From positions 520,818 to 584,817 of the forward strand of contig SACZ01000003.1 of NCBI GenBank assembly GCA_023369685.1: DNA of 64,000 nt, given 5' to 3'. Positions within the stretch are counted from its first letter, which is position 1. Each line of letters begins with the position of its first letter. This document shows, piece by piece, positions 8,733 to 16,831 of the stretch. The position numbers and the translations under genes were made by a program. The notes beneath the pieces are model-generated. The model had not been told where the DNA came from and searched no databases. It saw nothing but the letters and a program-made list of their open reading frames with translations. Source of the stretch: Prolixibacteraceae bacterium JC049. GTDB taxonomy: Bacteria > Bacteroidota > Bacteroidia > Bacteroidales > Prolixibacteraceae.

Positions 8733-8761
8733 AAAAGCACTACCAAATGAATGATAGTGCT
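8731..8761 (-). terminator. Terminator between the curli operon and the ECF sigma gene
   Basis: AGCACTA (8736-8742) pairs with TAGTGCT (8755-8761) around a 12-base loop. On the minus strand it is followed by TTTTCTATTTTC, consistent with ending the curli operon; it also immediately follows the sigma-factor stop codon and may act in both directions. Confidence 0.6.
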
Positions 8762-8798
8762 CTGACATTGCTCTAATAAAAAAAGCTAATTATTTACT

Positions 8799-9440
8799 TT
8801 ACTCTTGTTCTTTTTGTGTTTTAAACGACCAAGTAGGACTATTGGCTACTACTTTACCATCGTTTTTAGCTACTACATACCAGTAATAAGTTGTGTCTAG
8901 TTTCAAACCATCGATATATGCTTGTAGCTGGTTCAGGTTTTCTCCAACAATTTTTCGAACAGTAGATCCTGATTCATAGTAGAAAACAGAATAGGTTAGT
9001 GGAACATCTTTTCCTGTTTTCTCCACCTTCCACTTGAATGTGATGGATTGCTTTTGATCATTTGCTCCATTTCCAGGCACCGGTTCATTTATCGTGATTG
9101 TACTCTTCACATTTTCATCTTTAACCAAATAAACTGTTACGCTGGTTGTTTGATCTTCATCTACATTTACATTGACTGTTTGACTTACGTAATCTTTTTT
9201 CTTCACAGCCAGTGCTATATCACCAATTTTTACTTTAGAAAATGTAAAATTCCCATTGTCATCAGATACCAACGCGGTACTTGCAGGGTTAGTCATTAAG
9301 GTAACTCCTTTAAGAGGAGATTCTGTTTCTGCATCTATTACTACTCCCTGTAGTTGTCCAAATTGATTATCTTTTTGAATTGTATCCTCTTCACACGAGA
9401 TAAAGAAAAGAAGGATGGATAATAATGCAATATATTTCAT
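8799..9440 (-). CDS. Carboxypeptidase-regulatory-like / Fn3-like lipoprotein, last gene of the curli operon
   Basis: 213 residues. A lipoprotein signal ends at Cys16 (LLFFISCEED). Residues ~28-105 form a carboxypeptidase regulatory-like (beta-sandwich) domain: GQLQGVVIDAETESPLKGVTL, then DNGNFTFSKVKIGDIALAVKK. Residues ~115-210 resemble a fibronectin type III domain, with GLKLDTTYYWYVVAKNDGK. It begins 12 bases after csgG and belongs to the same transcript. It has no counterpart in the E. coli csg operons. From its position and lipid anchor it may act as an outer-membrane accessory of curli secretion or fibre anchoring, but that is inference; such two-domain lipoproteins occur widely in Bacteroidota. 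Confidence 0.85.
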   Translation of the reverse strand: MKYIALLSILLFFISCEEDTIQKDNQFGQLQGVVIDAETESPLKGVTLMTNPASTALVSDDNGNFTFSKVKIGDIALAVKKKDYVSQTVNVNVDEDQTTSVTVYLVKDENVKSTITINEPVPGNGANDQKQSITFKWKVEKTGKDVPLTYSVFYYESGSTVRKIVGENLNQLQAYIDGLKLDTTYYWYVVAKNDGKVVANSPTWSFKTQKEQE

Positions 9441-9452
9441 GATTGTGATCTT

Positions 9453-10847
9453 TTAAAAGTTAAATGGTTTTTTGCGAGGTTTAAACAGATAGAAGTTGAA
9501 GCCGATGCCAAAGGTGAAGAATGAATCTTTATACTTCCCTTTTACAATGCCGTCCAGCCCATCTTTTAAAGCATAGTTGTAAGAGCCCGAAAAGGTAATT
9601 CCCAGCGATGGATTAGCCATGTATTCAACACCAACGATCCCCTTTGCAAAAGGAACAGTGGCCGCAGAAATACTAGAGCTCTTCGATATTGAATTGTTGA
9701 GAACACCTCCTCCGATACCAAGGTAAGGGGTTATTTTATTGCTATGGTACGGAAGGTATAGTAGCTCTACATCAGTTTTTAATAATGAAATTTCTTTTTT
9801 GGGATCGAGTTCTACGTTACTGTAACCAGCGGTAAGGTTAATATGTAGTTTTGGAGATAGAGTTCCTCCAACTTTCATATTGTACATTAGATTTTGACTC
9901 GAATTTCCAAAATCACTAATCATTCGAAGTGATTGAATTTCTCCTCCAATGTTGATCTTTTTTCTATTATTAGTTTTTTGGGTATTTCCCCAGTAATCTT
10001 TCGTCGCAAGGTTGTATTTTTCTTTTAGATATGAAGCATAGCTGTAAGATAGCGTATCTTTGGCAGTATTGAATTGCCATAGATTATCTTCTATTCCATC
10101 ATATATTAAGCTGATTACTGCTTTTTCAATAGCTTCTTTTACAGCCATTTCAGTTGGTTCGTTATAAGTGAATCCGGTTTCGGCTTCCAAAAGACGCTTG
10201 AATTTTACATATCGAAATAGACCAGCTTTTATTTCCTGAGATAAAAGTGATTTTGTGGTGTAAACTGTCTTCAGAATTTTACCATTATTGGTTGAAACGG
10301 CTCTCAGGTAAACAGTAACTCTGTCTTCACGGTACTGACCAGAACCTCCGGCTCCAAAGTATTTTAAACCAGCACCACCTGTTACCACATTACTTTCATA
10401 AGAAATGATTCCTCCTTCTAGAATAACTCCAGCGAAAAGAAGAGGTGGAAGTAGCTGTTTTTGTTGAGAATTGTTGAACTGAGCTCTGCTCGAACGAATG
10501 ATTTTTCGCTCGTTTAGCAGGTTGCCAATATTTTCACGTTCAATGGGGATAAACCATCCCGATTCTTCCAGTGCTTTAATTAACACAGTTGTCCCTCCCT
10601 GTGTGACAGCTGTTGACCAGGTGGCCCCCATTGACGGTTTGTATTGTCCAGTTTGATCTCTGAACTTATATACTGCGGCTACAATTTTTTGTTTAGGTTT
10701 AGGTAAACTTTGTAGTTCAGTATTTATATGTGTTAATGGTCCTAATTGTGCGGGAGTAGTTTTCATCGGTTGCATCATGGATGTAGCACAGCTGCATACG
10801 ATAAAAGTTACAATTGAGCCAAATATTATTAATCTAGTATTACTCAT
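9453..10847 (-). CDS. csgG: CsgG curli secretion channel lipoprotein with extra C-terminal beta-barrel-like domain
   Basis: 464 residues, against ~277 in E. coli CsgG. The lipobox is at VCSC (Cys20). Residues ~38-265 match the CsgG/HfaB domain: KQKIVAAVYKFRDQTGQYKP, a stretch with ALEESGWFIPIERENIGNLLNERKIIR, and AGVILEGGIISYESN. CsgG forms the nonameric outer-membrane pore for curlin. After a linker (~270-300), the last ~165 residues have alternating hydrophobic strands ending in FFTFGIGFNFYLF, like a small 8-stranded outer-membrane barrel (NMKVGGTLSPKLHINLTAGYS, TPYLGIGGG). This extension is not in the enterobacterial protein. The gene lies between csgF (30 bases) and the lipoprotein gene (12 bases). 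The CsgG assignment is firm; the nature of the extension is inferred from strand pattern only. Confidence 0.93.
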   Translation of the reverse strand: MSNTRLIIFGSIVTFIVCSCATSMMQPMKTTPAQLGPLTHINTELQSLPKPKQKIVAAVYKFRDQTGQYKPSMGATWSTAVTQGGTTVLIKALEESGWFIPIERENIGNLLNERKIIRSSRAQFNNSQQKQLLPPLLFAGVILEGGIISYESNVVTGGAGLKYFGAGGSGQYREDRVTVYLRAVSTNNGKILKTVYTTKSLLSQEIKAGLFRYVKFKRLLEAETGFTYNEPTEMAVKEAIEKAVISLIYDGIEDNLWQFNTAKDTLSYSYASYLKEKYNLATKDYWGNTQKTNNRKKINIGGEIQSLRMISDFGNSSQNLMYNMKVGGTLSPKLHINLTAGYSNVELDPKKEISLLKTDVELLYLPYHSNKITPYLGIGGGVLNNSISKSSSISAATVPFAKGIVGVEYMANPSLGITFSGSYNYALKDGLDGIVKGKYKDSFFTFGIGFNFYLFKPRKKPFNF

Positions 10848-10877
10848 CTGCTTTGGTTTTAATTATCTATTCTGAAA

Positions 10878-11291
10878 TTAGAAATAGGGGACGGTTACAA
10901 CAGTGTTGCCTCCCGTGCTGTGATCGACAATAGATACATCGATACCTTTTGATGATTCACTAACTTGAATAACATAGCTTCCCATTTCATATACACCTGG
11001 CTCAAGTGATTTTTCAGAGAATTGGTCATCTACAAGTTGTCTGCTTAGTCTGCTTAATATCTGTCTGTTCAGACTTTCTTGAAAGTCTTTTAAGGGATCT
11101 CGGTTGTAATTGTATTCACTTCTGTTTGGATCTTGCAGCTTATTTTGTCCAGTGGCACTGTTCATAAGCCAGCTATAATTGTAGGGGTTTCCTCCAAAGC
11201 TAGGGTTGATGGGAGTGTATACAAAGTCCTGTGCTGCCGCTGAAAGAGCAGTCATAAATAGAAGGATAATGAATATTTTTAGTGTTTTCAT
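10878..11291 (-). CDS. csgF: CsgF curli assembly factor
   Basis: 137 residues, the same size as E. coli CsgF. Signal peptide MKTLKIFIILLFMTALSAAAQ, then the hallmark N-terminal segment of mature CsgF, DFVYTPINPSFGGNPYNYSW, which in E. coli inserts into the CsgG pore and forms its second constriction. The middle is helical (PLKDFQESLNRQILSRLSRQL) and the C-terminus is beta-rich (GSYVIQVSESSKGIDVSIVD, then TGGNTVVTVPYF). It couples CsgG to the nucleator at the cell surface. Located 15 bases after csgE and 30 before csgG in one transcript. Confidence 0.95.
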   Translation of the reverse strand: MKTLKIFIILLFMTALSAAAQDFVYTPINPSFGGNPYNYSWLMNSATGQNKLQDPNRSEYNYNRDPLKDFQESLNRQILSRLSRQLVDDQFSEKSLEPGVYEMGSYVIQVSESSKGIDVSIVDHSTGGNTVVTVPYF

Positions 11292-11306
11292 GATTCTAAA
11301 ATTGGA

Positions 11307-11810
11307 TTAGTAAATTCCATTTCCGGCTTGGTCTTCACCACTCATTAATTGTTGAATCTGGTCATAGTTAATAAGGTACCTTTTTACCTTCTTTACCGCA
11401 TCCTTTGAATATGCTTCTACCAACTCATATCTTGGTTGTAGAATGGTGAAGTAGACCAGATTTTCATTTATAAATATTTTAATTTGAGTAGTTCTTAGTC
11501 GGAATGGTAGTTCTTTAATCGTTATTGAATAATTCTTTGCGTTTTCAGGTGCAGTCCAATTATTATAAAATAGTTCATAAAAATCCCTTCCACTTTTGGT
11601 TTTGGTTTCATCAACCAATAAACCATCAATTTCAACATCCAATTCGTGGTTGATCTGTTTGTGATCCATCTTTTTTATCTGTTCCAGTTTTTCAATGAAG
11701 CTTTTCAATGCTTTAGGAACATCACGTTTTTGAGTGGATGTCTTTATGGTATCGTTGGCAGTAGTGTTTACCACCATACTACAATAAAAAATGAAGTATA
11801 AAATTTTCAT
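11307..11810 (-). CDS. csgE: CsgE curli secretion adaptor
   Basis: 167 residues with a cleavable signal ending near residue 18. The region from ~50 matches CsgE: LDVEIDGLLVDETKTKSGRD, then FYELFYNNW and ITIKELPFRLRTTQIKIFIN, followed by LVYFTILQPRYE. In E. coli CsgE forms a nonameric cap on the periplasmic side of CsgG and gives specificity for curlin. It is a little longer than the E. coli protein (129 residues) because of an N-terminal helical stretch (KALKSFIEKLEQIKKMDHKQ). Third gene of the operon, 34 bases after the minor curlin gene. Confidence 0.92.
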   Translation of the reverse strand: MKILYFIFYCSMVVNTTANDTIKTSTQKRDVPKALKSFIEKLEQIKKMDHKQINHELDVEIDGLLVDETKTKSGRDFYELFYNNWTAPENAKNYSITIKELPFRLRTTQIKIFINENLVYFTILQPRYELVEAYSKDAVKKVKRYLINYDQIQQLMSGEDQAGNGIY

Positions 11811-11844
11811 AACTACTACACATTAGTCTGCTAAAACTATTGGG

Positions 11845-12471
11845 TTAATAAAGGGGCATTGGTAATGTAAAATGAGCGATGTCCAGCTTTAAGTCGTTTC
11901 CGTATTGTGAAATTTCAATACCTTTTGGTATAGTGGAAGATATTTCTCCAAGTTGAACACTATTGGCATAACCATCCTGATTTATCTTAATGTCAAGTAG
12001 CATCATGGAAGTAACATCTTGTGTCAATGGAGCATCTTTGGCACCAACGCTATTTCCAATACCTTTTTGAGCTATGGTAGCCCAAAGTGAGTTTCCTGTT
12101 TGTTGCAGATAGATCGAATTTTCGCTACCATCCTGGTAAGCATTCAGATATATCTCACTACCTTTCTGCATAACATTAGTGGTGTTTCCATATCCTTGCT
12201 GAACAACCTGAATGTAGTTTTCATCTCCATTCTGCATACTTAGTATTGAGTTGTCCATTCCTTGTTGGATAGTATGGATATTGTTAAGATCTCCTTGCTG
12301 AACCGACTGAATCACCTGGTTCGTTTTCTGAGCGGAAAGAATATTATCATGTTGAATATGTATTTCCTGCTCGTATATTTCATCCAGAGTGAGTTGTTGT
12401 TGGGCAAGAACAACAGTGTTGGTTCCAAACCAAAGAATGATCAAAATAAATATTGGGCGAATTCTTTTCAT
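11845..12471 (-). CDS. csgB: Minor curlin, CsgB-like
   Basis: 208 residues with signal peptide (ending near VVLAQQ). About eight to ten curlin-type repeats with the Q-x-G-x-x-N pattern run from ~60 (QQGDLNN, QQGMDN, QNGDEN, QQGYGN, QKGSEI, QDGSEN, QTGNSL, QKGIGN, QDGYAN, QYGND). Before them lies a non-repeat N-terminal segment (LTLDEIYEQEIHIQHDNILS), and after them a short non-repeat tail. Position second after the large curlin and small size suggest the CsgB role, nucleating polymerisation of CsgA on the cell surface. It could equally be a second structural subunit; repeat content alone does not distinguish them. Confidence 0.8.
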   Translation of the reverse strand: MKRIRPIFILIILWFGTNTVVLAQQQLTLDEIYEQEIHIQHDNILSAQKTNQVIQSVQQGDLNNIHTIQQGMDNSILSMQNGDENYIQVVQQGYGNTTNVMQKGSEIYLNAYQDGSENSIYLQQTGNSLWATIAQKGIGNSVGAKDAPLTQDVTSMMLLDIKINQDGYANSVQLGEISSTIPKGIEISQYGNDLKLDIAHFTLPMPLY

Positions 12472-12499
12472 GGTTACAGATCATTATTTTTAGGATAAA

Positions 12500-12522
12500 G
12501 GAACCCTGCCAAGCAGGGTTCC
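12500..12522 (-). terminator. Intercistronic stem-loop between csgA and csgB
   Basis: A perfect ten-pair hairpin: GGAACCCTGC, loop of three, GCAGGGTTCC. It lies 21 bases after the csgA stop and about 28 before the csgB start, followed on the transcript by TTTATCC, a weak U-run. It is best read as a partial terminator or a 3'-end stabiliser that lets csgA mRNA exceed that of the downstream genes. Confidence 0.65.
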
Positions 12523-12543
12523 ATCCCAATAGATAATTACACT

Positions 12544-14676
12544 TTAATTAGCAGACTGTGTAATACTTGCCACATTTGAATTTCCTGTTTGAGTCAATGA
12601 AATGGTTCCGTTACCATTAATCATTGCATCATTATCTTGACCTGTTTGAGTAATAGATAGGCTTGAACCAGTGAATAAACCGAATTCATTAGTTCCTAAA
12701 CCTTTTACTTCGTTACCTGATCCGTCCTGAGTAATATTTACTTCGTCAGTAGCTAAATCACTGTTGAATACTAAACCGATACGGTTTTGAGCACCATTCT
12801 TCTGAGTGAATTTCAATTGACCGTTACCATTACCTTTAAGTTTTGCGAAGTTAAAGTCAGCTTGCTGATCGATAAAGATATTTGCACTACCTGAATTATC
12901 AACTTCTGCATAGTCGTTACCATCCTGAAGAACTGTAACTTCACTTCTTTTGGTATTCATCTTGATTTCATTCAAGTTACCTTGCTGATCGATAGTTAAC
13001 TTCTGACCTTCGAATACCGCTTTACTAGTTTGATTGAATGCATATACTTTGTTCTCGTTTCCTGCTTGAGTTACAGTTGCTTCAGAATTATCTGATTTAA
13101 TTTGTAGCTTAAGTACGTTTAATTCGCCGTTAACAAAGGTTTTCATTTCATTCTCATGACCATCTTGGTCAACCAAAACAGTGTTCTTTTCAAAAGGAGA
13201 ACCTGTAAGTTCGAATTCGTTTTTATTACCTAGTTGCTTCAAAGTAACAACGTTATCGCTACCTAGTACATCAACTCCATTTACTACGATATTCTCGTCA
13301 CCAGTTTGCTCTGCATATACTTGGTTTCTGTCACCATCAATTTTAGAAGAATAATCACCAGCAGTCATTCCTTTAATCTTATTCATGTCACCTTTTTGCT
13401 TGAAAGTAACATTGTTAGTGCTTCCATATAACCAAACCTGGTCTACACGGTTTGCACCACCAATTTGCTGAATAGTAAGGTTGTTGTCGCTACCACGTAC
13501 ATCAATAATACTACTGCTATTGCTAGTTGCTGCTTCGTTGTCTCTTCCGTCTTGGAAAATAGTTACATTGTTTCTGTTATGTCCATTGATATATACTCTG
13601 GCTGCATTGTTTCCATCACCTAACTGATCTACATCAACTTTGTTGTCAACACCTCTTACAATACCATACTGGTCTCCAAAGTAGTTGCTATTACCTTTTT
13701 GGTTAACATCGGTTGTATTGTTGGTACCAATAACTTCTAGCTTGTCTACTTTATTTGAAGAACCATCTTGCGAAATAGTTGCTTTATTGTCTGTTCCAGT
13801 TTGAAGGAAAGTTCCAAAATGATTTTGTCCTGCTCCTTTTTGCGTAATAGTAGAAGTGTTATTAGTACCAGATTGATGTAAAGTATTAATAGTATTTACA
13901 TTTCCTTTTTGTGTTACTGTCGCTTTGTTACCAGTACTATATTGTCTTACACTACTTACAACGTTTTTGTCTCCATCTTGAGAAACAGTCATAACATTAG
14001 AACTACCACCTTGGTAGGCCATTCTTATTTCATTTTTGTTTCCAGCAGCTCCACTATAACTCTTTTGCTTTAGAGTCATTTGGTTGTTGTTACCACTCTG
14101 ATCTGCACGATTAAAGTTGTAATCACCTGTTTGAGTAAAAGTAGCCGTGTTAGAAGTTCCATACTGATCCATGTAGATCATTTCATTATCAGCTCCTTTT
14201 TGTGTAGCTGTAAGCTTGTTGCTTAAACTATGCTGATTATTGTTATATGGATCTCCTGCTACTCTACCAAACTTGTTACGATCACCTTCTTGTGTGATAG
14301 TAGCTTCATTTTTATCACCTTTTTGGTTGAATGTAGTAACCAGGTTGGCATCACCTTTTTGAGTAACAACGAATTTGTTTTGAGTACCGTTTATTTGGTT
14401 CAAATTCATGATGTTGTTATCAGCACCATTCTGCATTAGGTTAACTGACTGCTCAGTACCATTTTGGTGAACTTTAGCTTTGTTGGTACCGTATTGCTTA
14501 GCCATTAACTCATTTGCAACACCTCCGGTATTGTTTTGAGTAGCAGTAATAGTAGCACCATTTTTTTGGGTTACATTGGCATTATTGCCATCGGTTTGTG
14601 ATAGGGTGGCCGAGTTTGTTTGACCAAATGCTACCATCGTTCCCATGGCTAGCATAATTGTAAATAATTTTTTCAT
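12544..14676 (-). CDS. csgA: Giant major curlin subunit, CsgA-like
   Basis: 710 residues, against ~150 in E. coli CsgA. Signal peptide MKKLFTIMLAMGTMVAFGQ, then the whole protein is a run of about 40 short Gln/Asn/Gly-rich strands of ~20 residues with the curlin pattern (hydrophobic-x-hydrophobic-x-Q-x-G-x-x-N), e.g. VTQKGDANLV, ATITQEGDRNKF, VTVSQDGDKN, TVTQKGNVN, SITQTGQDN, SLTQTGNSNVASITQ. Some strands lack the Gln or Gly (e.g. VRGVDNKV, INGHNRNN), which may act like gatekeeper repeats that slow aggregation. It is predicted to form extracellular amyloid fibres in the biofilm matrix after export by CsgG/E/F. First gene of the operon, followed by a stem-loop. No promoter could be assigned with confidence. 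Confidence 0.9.
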   Translation of the reverse strand: MKKLFTIMLAMGTMVAFGQTNSATLSQTDGNNANVTQKNGATITATQNNTGGVANELMAKQYGTNKAKVHQNGTEQSVNLMQNGADNNIMNLNQINGTQNKFVVTQKGDANLVTTFNQKGDKNEATITQEGDRNKFGRVAGDPYNNNQHSLSNKLTATQKGADNEMIYMDQYGTSNTATFTQTGDYNFNRADQSGNNNQMTLKQKSYSGAAGNKNEIRMAYQGGSSNVMTVSQDGDKNVVSSVRQYSTGNKATVTQKGNVNTINTLHQSGTNNTSTITQKGAGQNHFGTFLQTGTDNKATISQDGSSNKVDKLEVIGTNNTTDVNQKGNSNYFGDQYGIVRGVDNKVDVDQLGDGNNAARVYINGHNRNNVTIFQDGRDNEAATSNSSSIIDVRGSDNNLTIQQIGGANRVDQVWLYGSTNNVTFKQKGDMNKIKGMTAGDYSSKIDGDRNQVYAEQTGDENIVVNGVDVLGSDNVVTLKQLGNKNEFELTGSPFEKNTVLVDQDGHENEMKTFVNGELNVLKLQIKSDNSEATVTQAGNENKVYAFNQTSKAVFEGQKLTIDQQGNLNEIKMNTKRSEVTVLQDGNDYAEVDNSGSANIFIDQQADFNFAKLKGNGNGQLKFTQKNGAQNRIGLVFNSDLATDEVNITQDGSGNEVKGLGTNEFGLFTGSSLSITQTGQDNDAMINGNGTISLTQTGNSNVASITQSAN

Positions 14677-14883
14677 GACAAATTTAACTTGAGTGTTTGA
14701 TTATTATTAAAATGAATCTTAAATATTAAGAGGTAACTCTTTAGGTGAGTTAGGGTCGATCTTGAAATTTTCATTTCTACAACTGCGAATTTATAGAGAG
14801 AAGCAGCGCTATCCTATACCTGAAAACACTACAATATCAGAGGTGTTAGAAAAGGTAGGGAAAGCCCGTATAGTAAATGTGAG

Positions 14884-14928
14884 GAAAAAAGAATGGGGGA
14901 AATACCTAGCGTATTTCCCCCATTCTTT
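14884..14928 (-). terminator. Strong terminator of the kinase/response-regulator operon
   Basis: A perfect 18-base-pair inverted repeat: arms 14888-14905 and 14911-14928 (AAAGAATGGGGGAAATAC and its complement) around a five-base loop, with a U-run on the minus-strand transcript. It isolates the regulators from the curli operon downstream, so csgA must have its own promoter between about 14677 and 14884. Confidence 0.9.
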
Positions 14929-14945
14929 AGTGAATTAAAGTGTTT

Positions 14946-16022
14946 TTAGTTATTAGAAATTAAGTTATTTCTAATAGAGTAGATGACAAGATTAACGACA
15001 TTGTCGGATTTAGTTTTTCTAAGAAGACTTGCTCTGTGCTTTTCAACAGTTTTGATTGAAATATTTAGCTCATCAGCAATAATTTTAATAGGTTTCCCAT
15101 GTAGTGTTAGCCTTAAAACATCTTTTTCTCTTTCTGAAAGCTTTATGTTGCATTCTTCTTCGCCATTTTTACTGATTCCTTGTTGGGTAATGACTTCTTT
15201 TATCTTTAGAAGAAATGATTCTGGCAATGACTCTTCGTGTTGTGAAATTATTGCAGCTACTTCGTTAATAAAGCAGTTTCTTTCACTATTATCGACAGTT
15301 GGGTTGAAAAGAGCAACCACACATGTGTTATTATAAAAGAGTTTAGATTGACATAGATGGATTTTTACTGGAATTTTATTTCCTTTTACATCTGTCATAC
15401 TCAGTGAAAATGACGACTGAGGATGAATTCCTTTTTGACAAAAATTGAGTTTTTCCAAAAAGGGATTAAAAGAATCTTTCAAAATAATCTCCAAATCCAA
15501 ATTGTTGGCTTCACTAGGCGTAATTTGTATCAATTGCCTAAATGCCTCATTGGAAAAGTGAATTTTCTTTTTTATAAAAACCGCAATAGGGTTGGGGGAG
15601 AAATGAATGAATTTCTCAAATTCCTGCTCTTCTTTCTCTTTGATTGATTCAAATCGTTCTAATCGTTTCTGAATCGAGTAGATTAAGTCACTATTTCTGT
15701 AGGGTTTTATTATATAGTCGTCAGCACCCATTTCCATGCCTAAACGCAAATCTTTAGTAGATGTTAATCCTGAGATAAAAATGAACGGAATGTTGGCTGT
15801 CATTTCGCTATTTTTTAAAATGGTAAGAACTTGATAACCATCAATGTCTGTCATTTTAATGTCACAAAGAATTAAATCAGGGCGGTGAGAGAATGCTTTT
15901 TGAACACCTTCTGCTCCAGTGTAAGCATCAAGGTAATTGTAGCCACTTCTTTCAAGGACTTTTTGCAAAGTTCTGTTTTGTGCTACGTCGTCTTCGATTA
16001 CTAGGATTTTCTTTTTTTCCAT
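14946..16022 (-). CDS. Response regulator: receiver, PAS-like middle, LuxR-type HTH
   Basis: 358 residues. The receiver domain is at ~4-122, with acidic pair E10/D11-D12, phosphoacceptor Asp54 (LILCDIKMTDIDG) and Lys106 (YIIKPYRN). Residues ~125-250 resemble a PAS sensor domain (FEKFIHFSPNPIAVFIKKKI ... HFSNEAFRQLIQ). The C-terminus (~290-352) is a LuxR/FixJ helix-turn-helix: LSEREKDVLRLTLHGKPIKI followed by IADELNISIKTVEKHRASLL. Its start overlaps the kinase gene by 71 bases, which implies coupled translation. It lies directly upstream of the curli operon and shares the LuxR-type output with E. coli CsgD, the curli master regulator, so it is a good candidate regulator of csgA; this is inference from position and domain type. 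Confidence 0.9.
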   Translation of the reverse strand: MEKKKILVIEDDVAQNRTLQKVLERSGYNYLDAYTGAEGVQKAFSHRPDLILCDIKMTDIDGYQVLTILKNSEMTANIPFIFISGLTSTKDLRLGMEMGADDYIIKPYRNSDLIYSIQKRLERFESIKEKEEQEFEKFIHFSPNPIAVFIKKKIHFSNEAFRQLIQITPSEANNLDLEIILKDSFNPFLEKLNFCQKGIHPQSSFSLSMTDVKGNKIPVKIHLCQSKLFYNNTCVVALFNPTVDNSERNCFINEVAAIISQHEESLPESFLLKIKEVITQQGISKNGEEECNIKLSEREKDVLRLTLHGKPIKIIADELNISIKTVEKHRASLLRKTKSDNVVNLVIYSIRNNLISNN

Positions 16023-16686
16023 TAGGGATATTGATTTTTACGGTTGTTCCTCCCTTGGTATTGCTGGAAATAGTTAGCTCTCCCTCTAAGAGCTTTATCG
16101 CACAATTGGCAATTGTTAATCCAAGTCCAGATCCTTTTCTTAAACCAATATTGGTTCCTCTGTAGAAGAGTTTCTTTATAATAGGGAGGTCTTTTGGTGG
16201 AATTCCGATTCCATTATCCTTTACCTCAATTTCAGTATGGCATGTATTAGTCTGAATGTTAAGGTAAACATGAGAACTGCTGTAAGACAGGGCATTAGTA
16301 AGTACTTGTTTCAGAATATTCATAACTAAATTAGAATCACTAAAACAAGTAGAGCAAGGACTAATGTCGATATTTAGTCTTTGAATGTTGTTCTTTATAA
16401 ATAGATTGGTAGTAATAAGTTGGTGGATAATTTCGTTGTAATCAATCGATTGAGATGTTGGGGTTATTCTTCCTTTAATTAAGCTGTTAGCTAATTCATA
16501 CTGAGCGATCATTTCCGAAAAGTCGGTTAATGCTAATTCACATAATTCAATTTCTTCCGACTGAGGATAGTCTTCTTTTAACATCTGGATATTAGATGTT
16601 AAAACAGCATTGGGAGTTCTTAGATCATGGGTTATTCTACTAAGAACATCATTGAGAATTATATTTTCCTTCTCTGTTGTTAACAT
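15952..16686 (-). CDS. Soluble sensor histidine kinase (HisKA-HATPase)
   Basis: 244 residues, no membrane segment and no separate sensor domain. The H-box is RITHDLRTPNAVLTSN with His20. The catalytic domain has an N-box (QVLTNALSYSS), G1 (DNGIGIPP) and G2 (GSGLGLTI). The C-terminus is basic (NRRRRSTKQNFAKSP); that tail is encoded within the 71-base overlap with the response-regulator gene. Such a minimal cytoplasmic kinase must receive its signal from a partner, possibly the PAS domain of the regulator. A -7-like box TATCTTTG (minus strand, 16729-16722) lies about 36 bases upstream of the ATG. Confidence 0.9.
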   Translation of the reverse strand: MLTTEKENIILNDVLSRITHDLRTPNAVLTSNIQMLKEDYPQSEEIELCELALTDFSEMIAQYELANSLIKGRITPTSQSIDYNEIIHQLITTNLFIKNNIQRLNIDISPCSTCFSDSNLVMNILKQVLTNALSYSSSHVYLNIQTNTCHTEIEVKDNGIGIPPKDLPIIKKLFYRGTNIGLRKGSGLGLTIANCAIKLLEGELTISSNTKGGTTVKINIPNGKKENPSNRRRRSTKQNFAKSP

Positions 16687-16721
16687 GAGAATAGTGTTGG
16701 GTTAGTTTGTTTTTGAACTAT

Positions 16722-16729
16722 CAAAGATA
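16722..16729 (-). promoter_or_regulatory. -7 promoter box for the kinase/response-regulator operon
   Basis: TATCTTTG on the minus strand, a perfect TAnnTTTG, 36 bases before the kinase ATG. The -33 region is weak (only part of TTG matches). Confidence 0.45.
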
Positions 16730-16831
16730 TAAAAATATTTTTATGTGCATTTATCTGTATGTTTGGTAAAGATTAATAAGGTGTTGTTTGAGAGAAAAAA
16801 AAGGAAATAAAATTGTAAGTAACGTGTTAGT

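Noticed and set aside
14679-14686. TAAATTTG, a perfect -7 box just upstream of csgA
   Set aside because: It is only two bases from the ATG, so transcription would start inside the gene; A/T-rich sequence gives such matches by chance.
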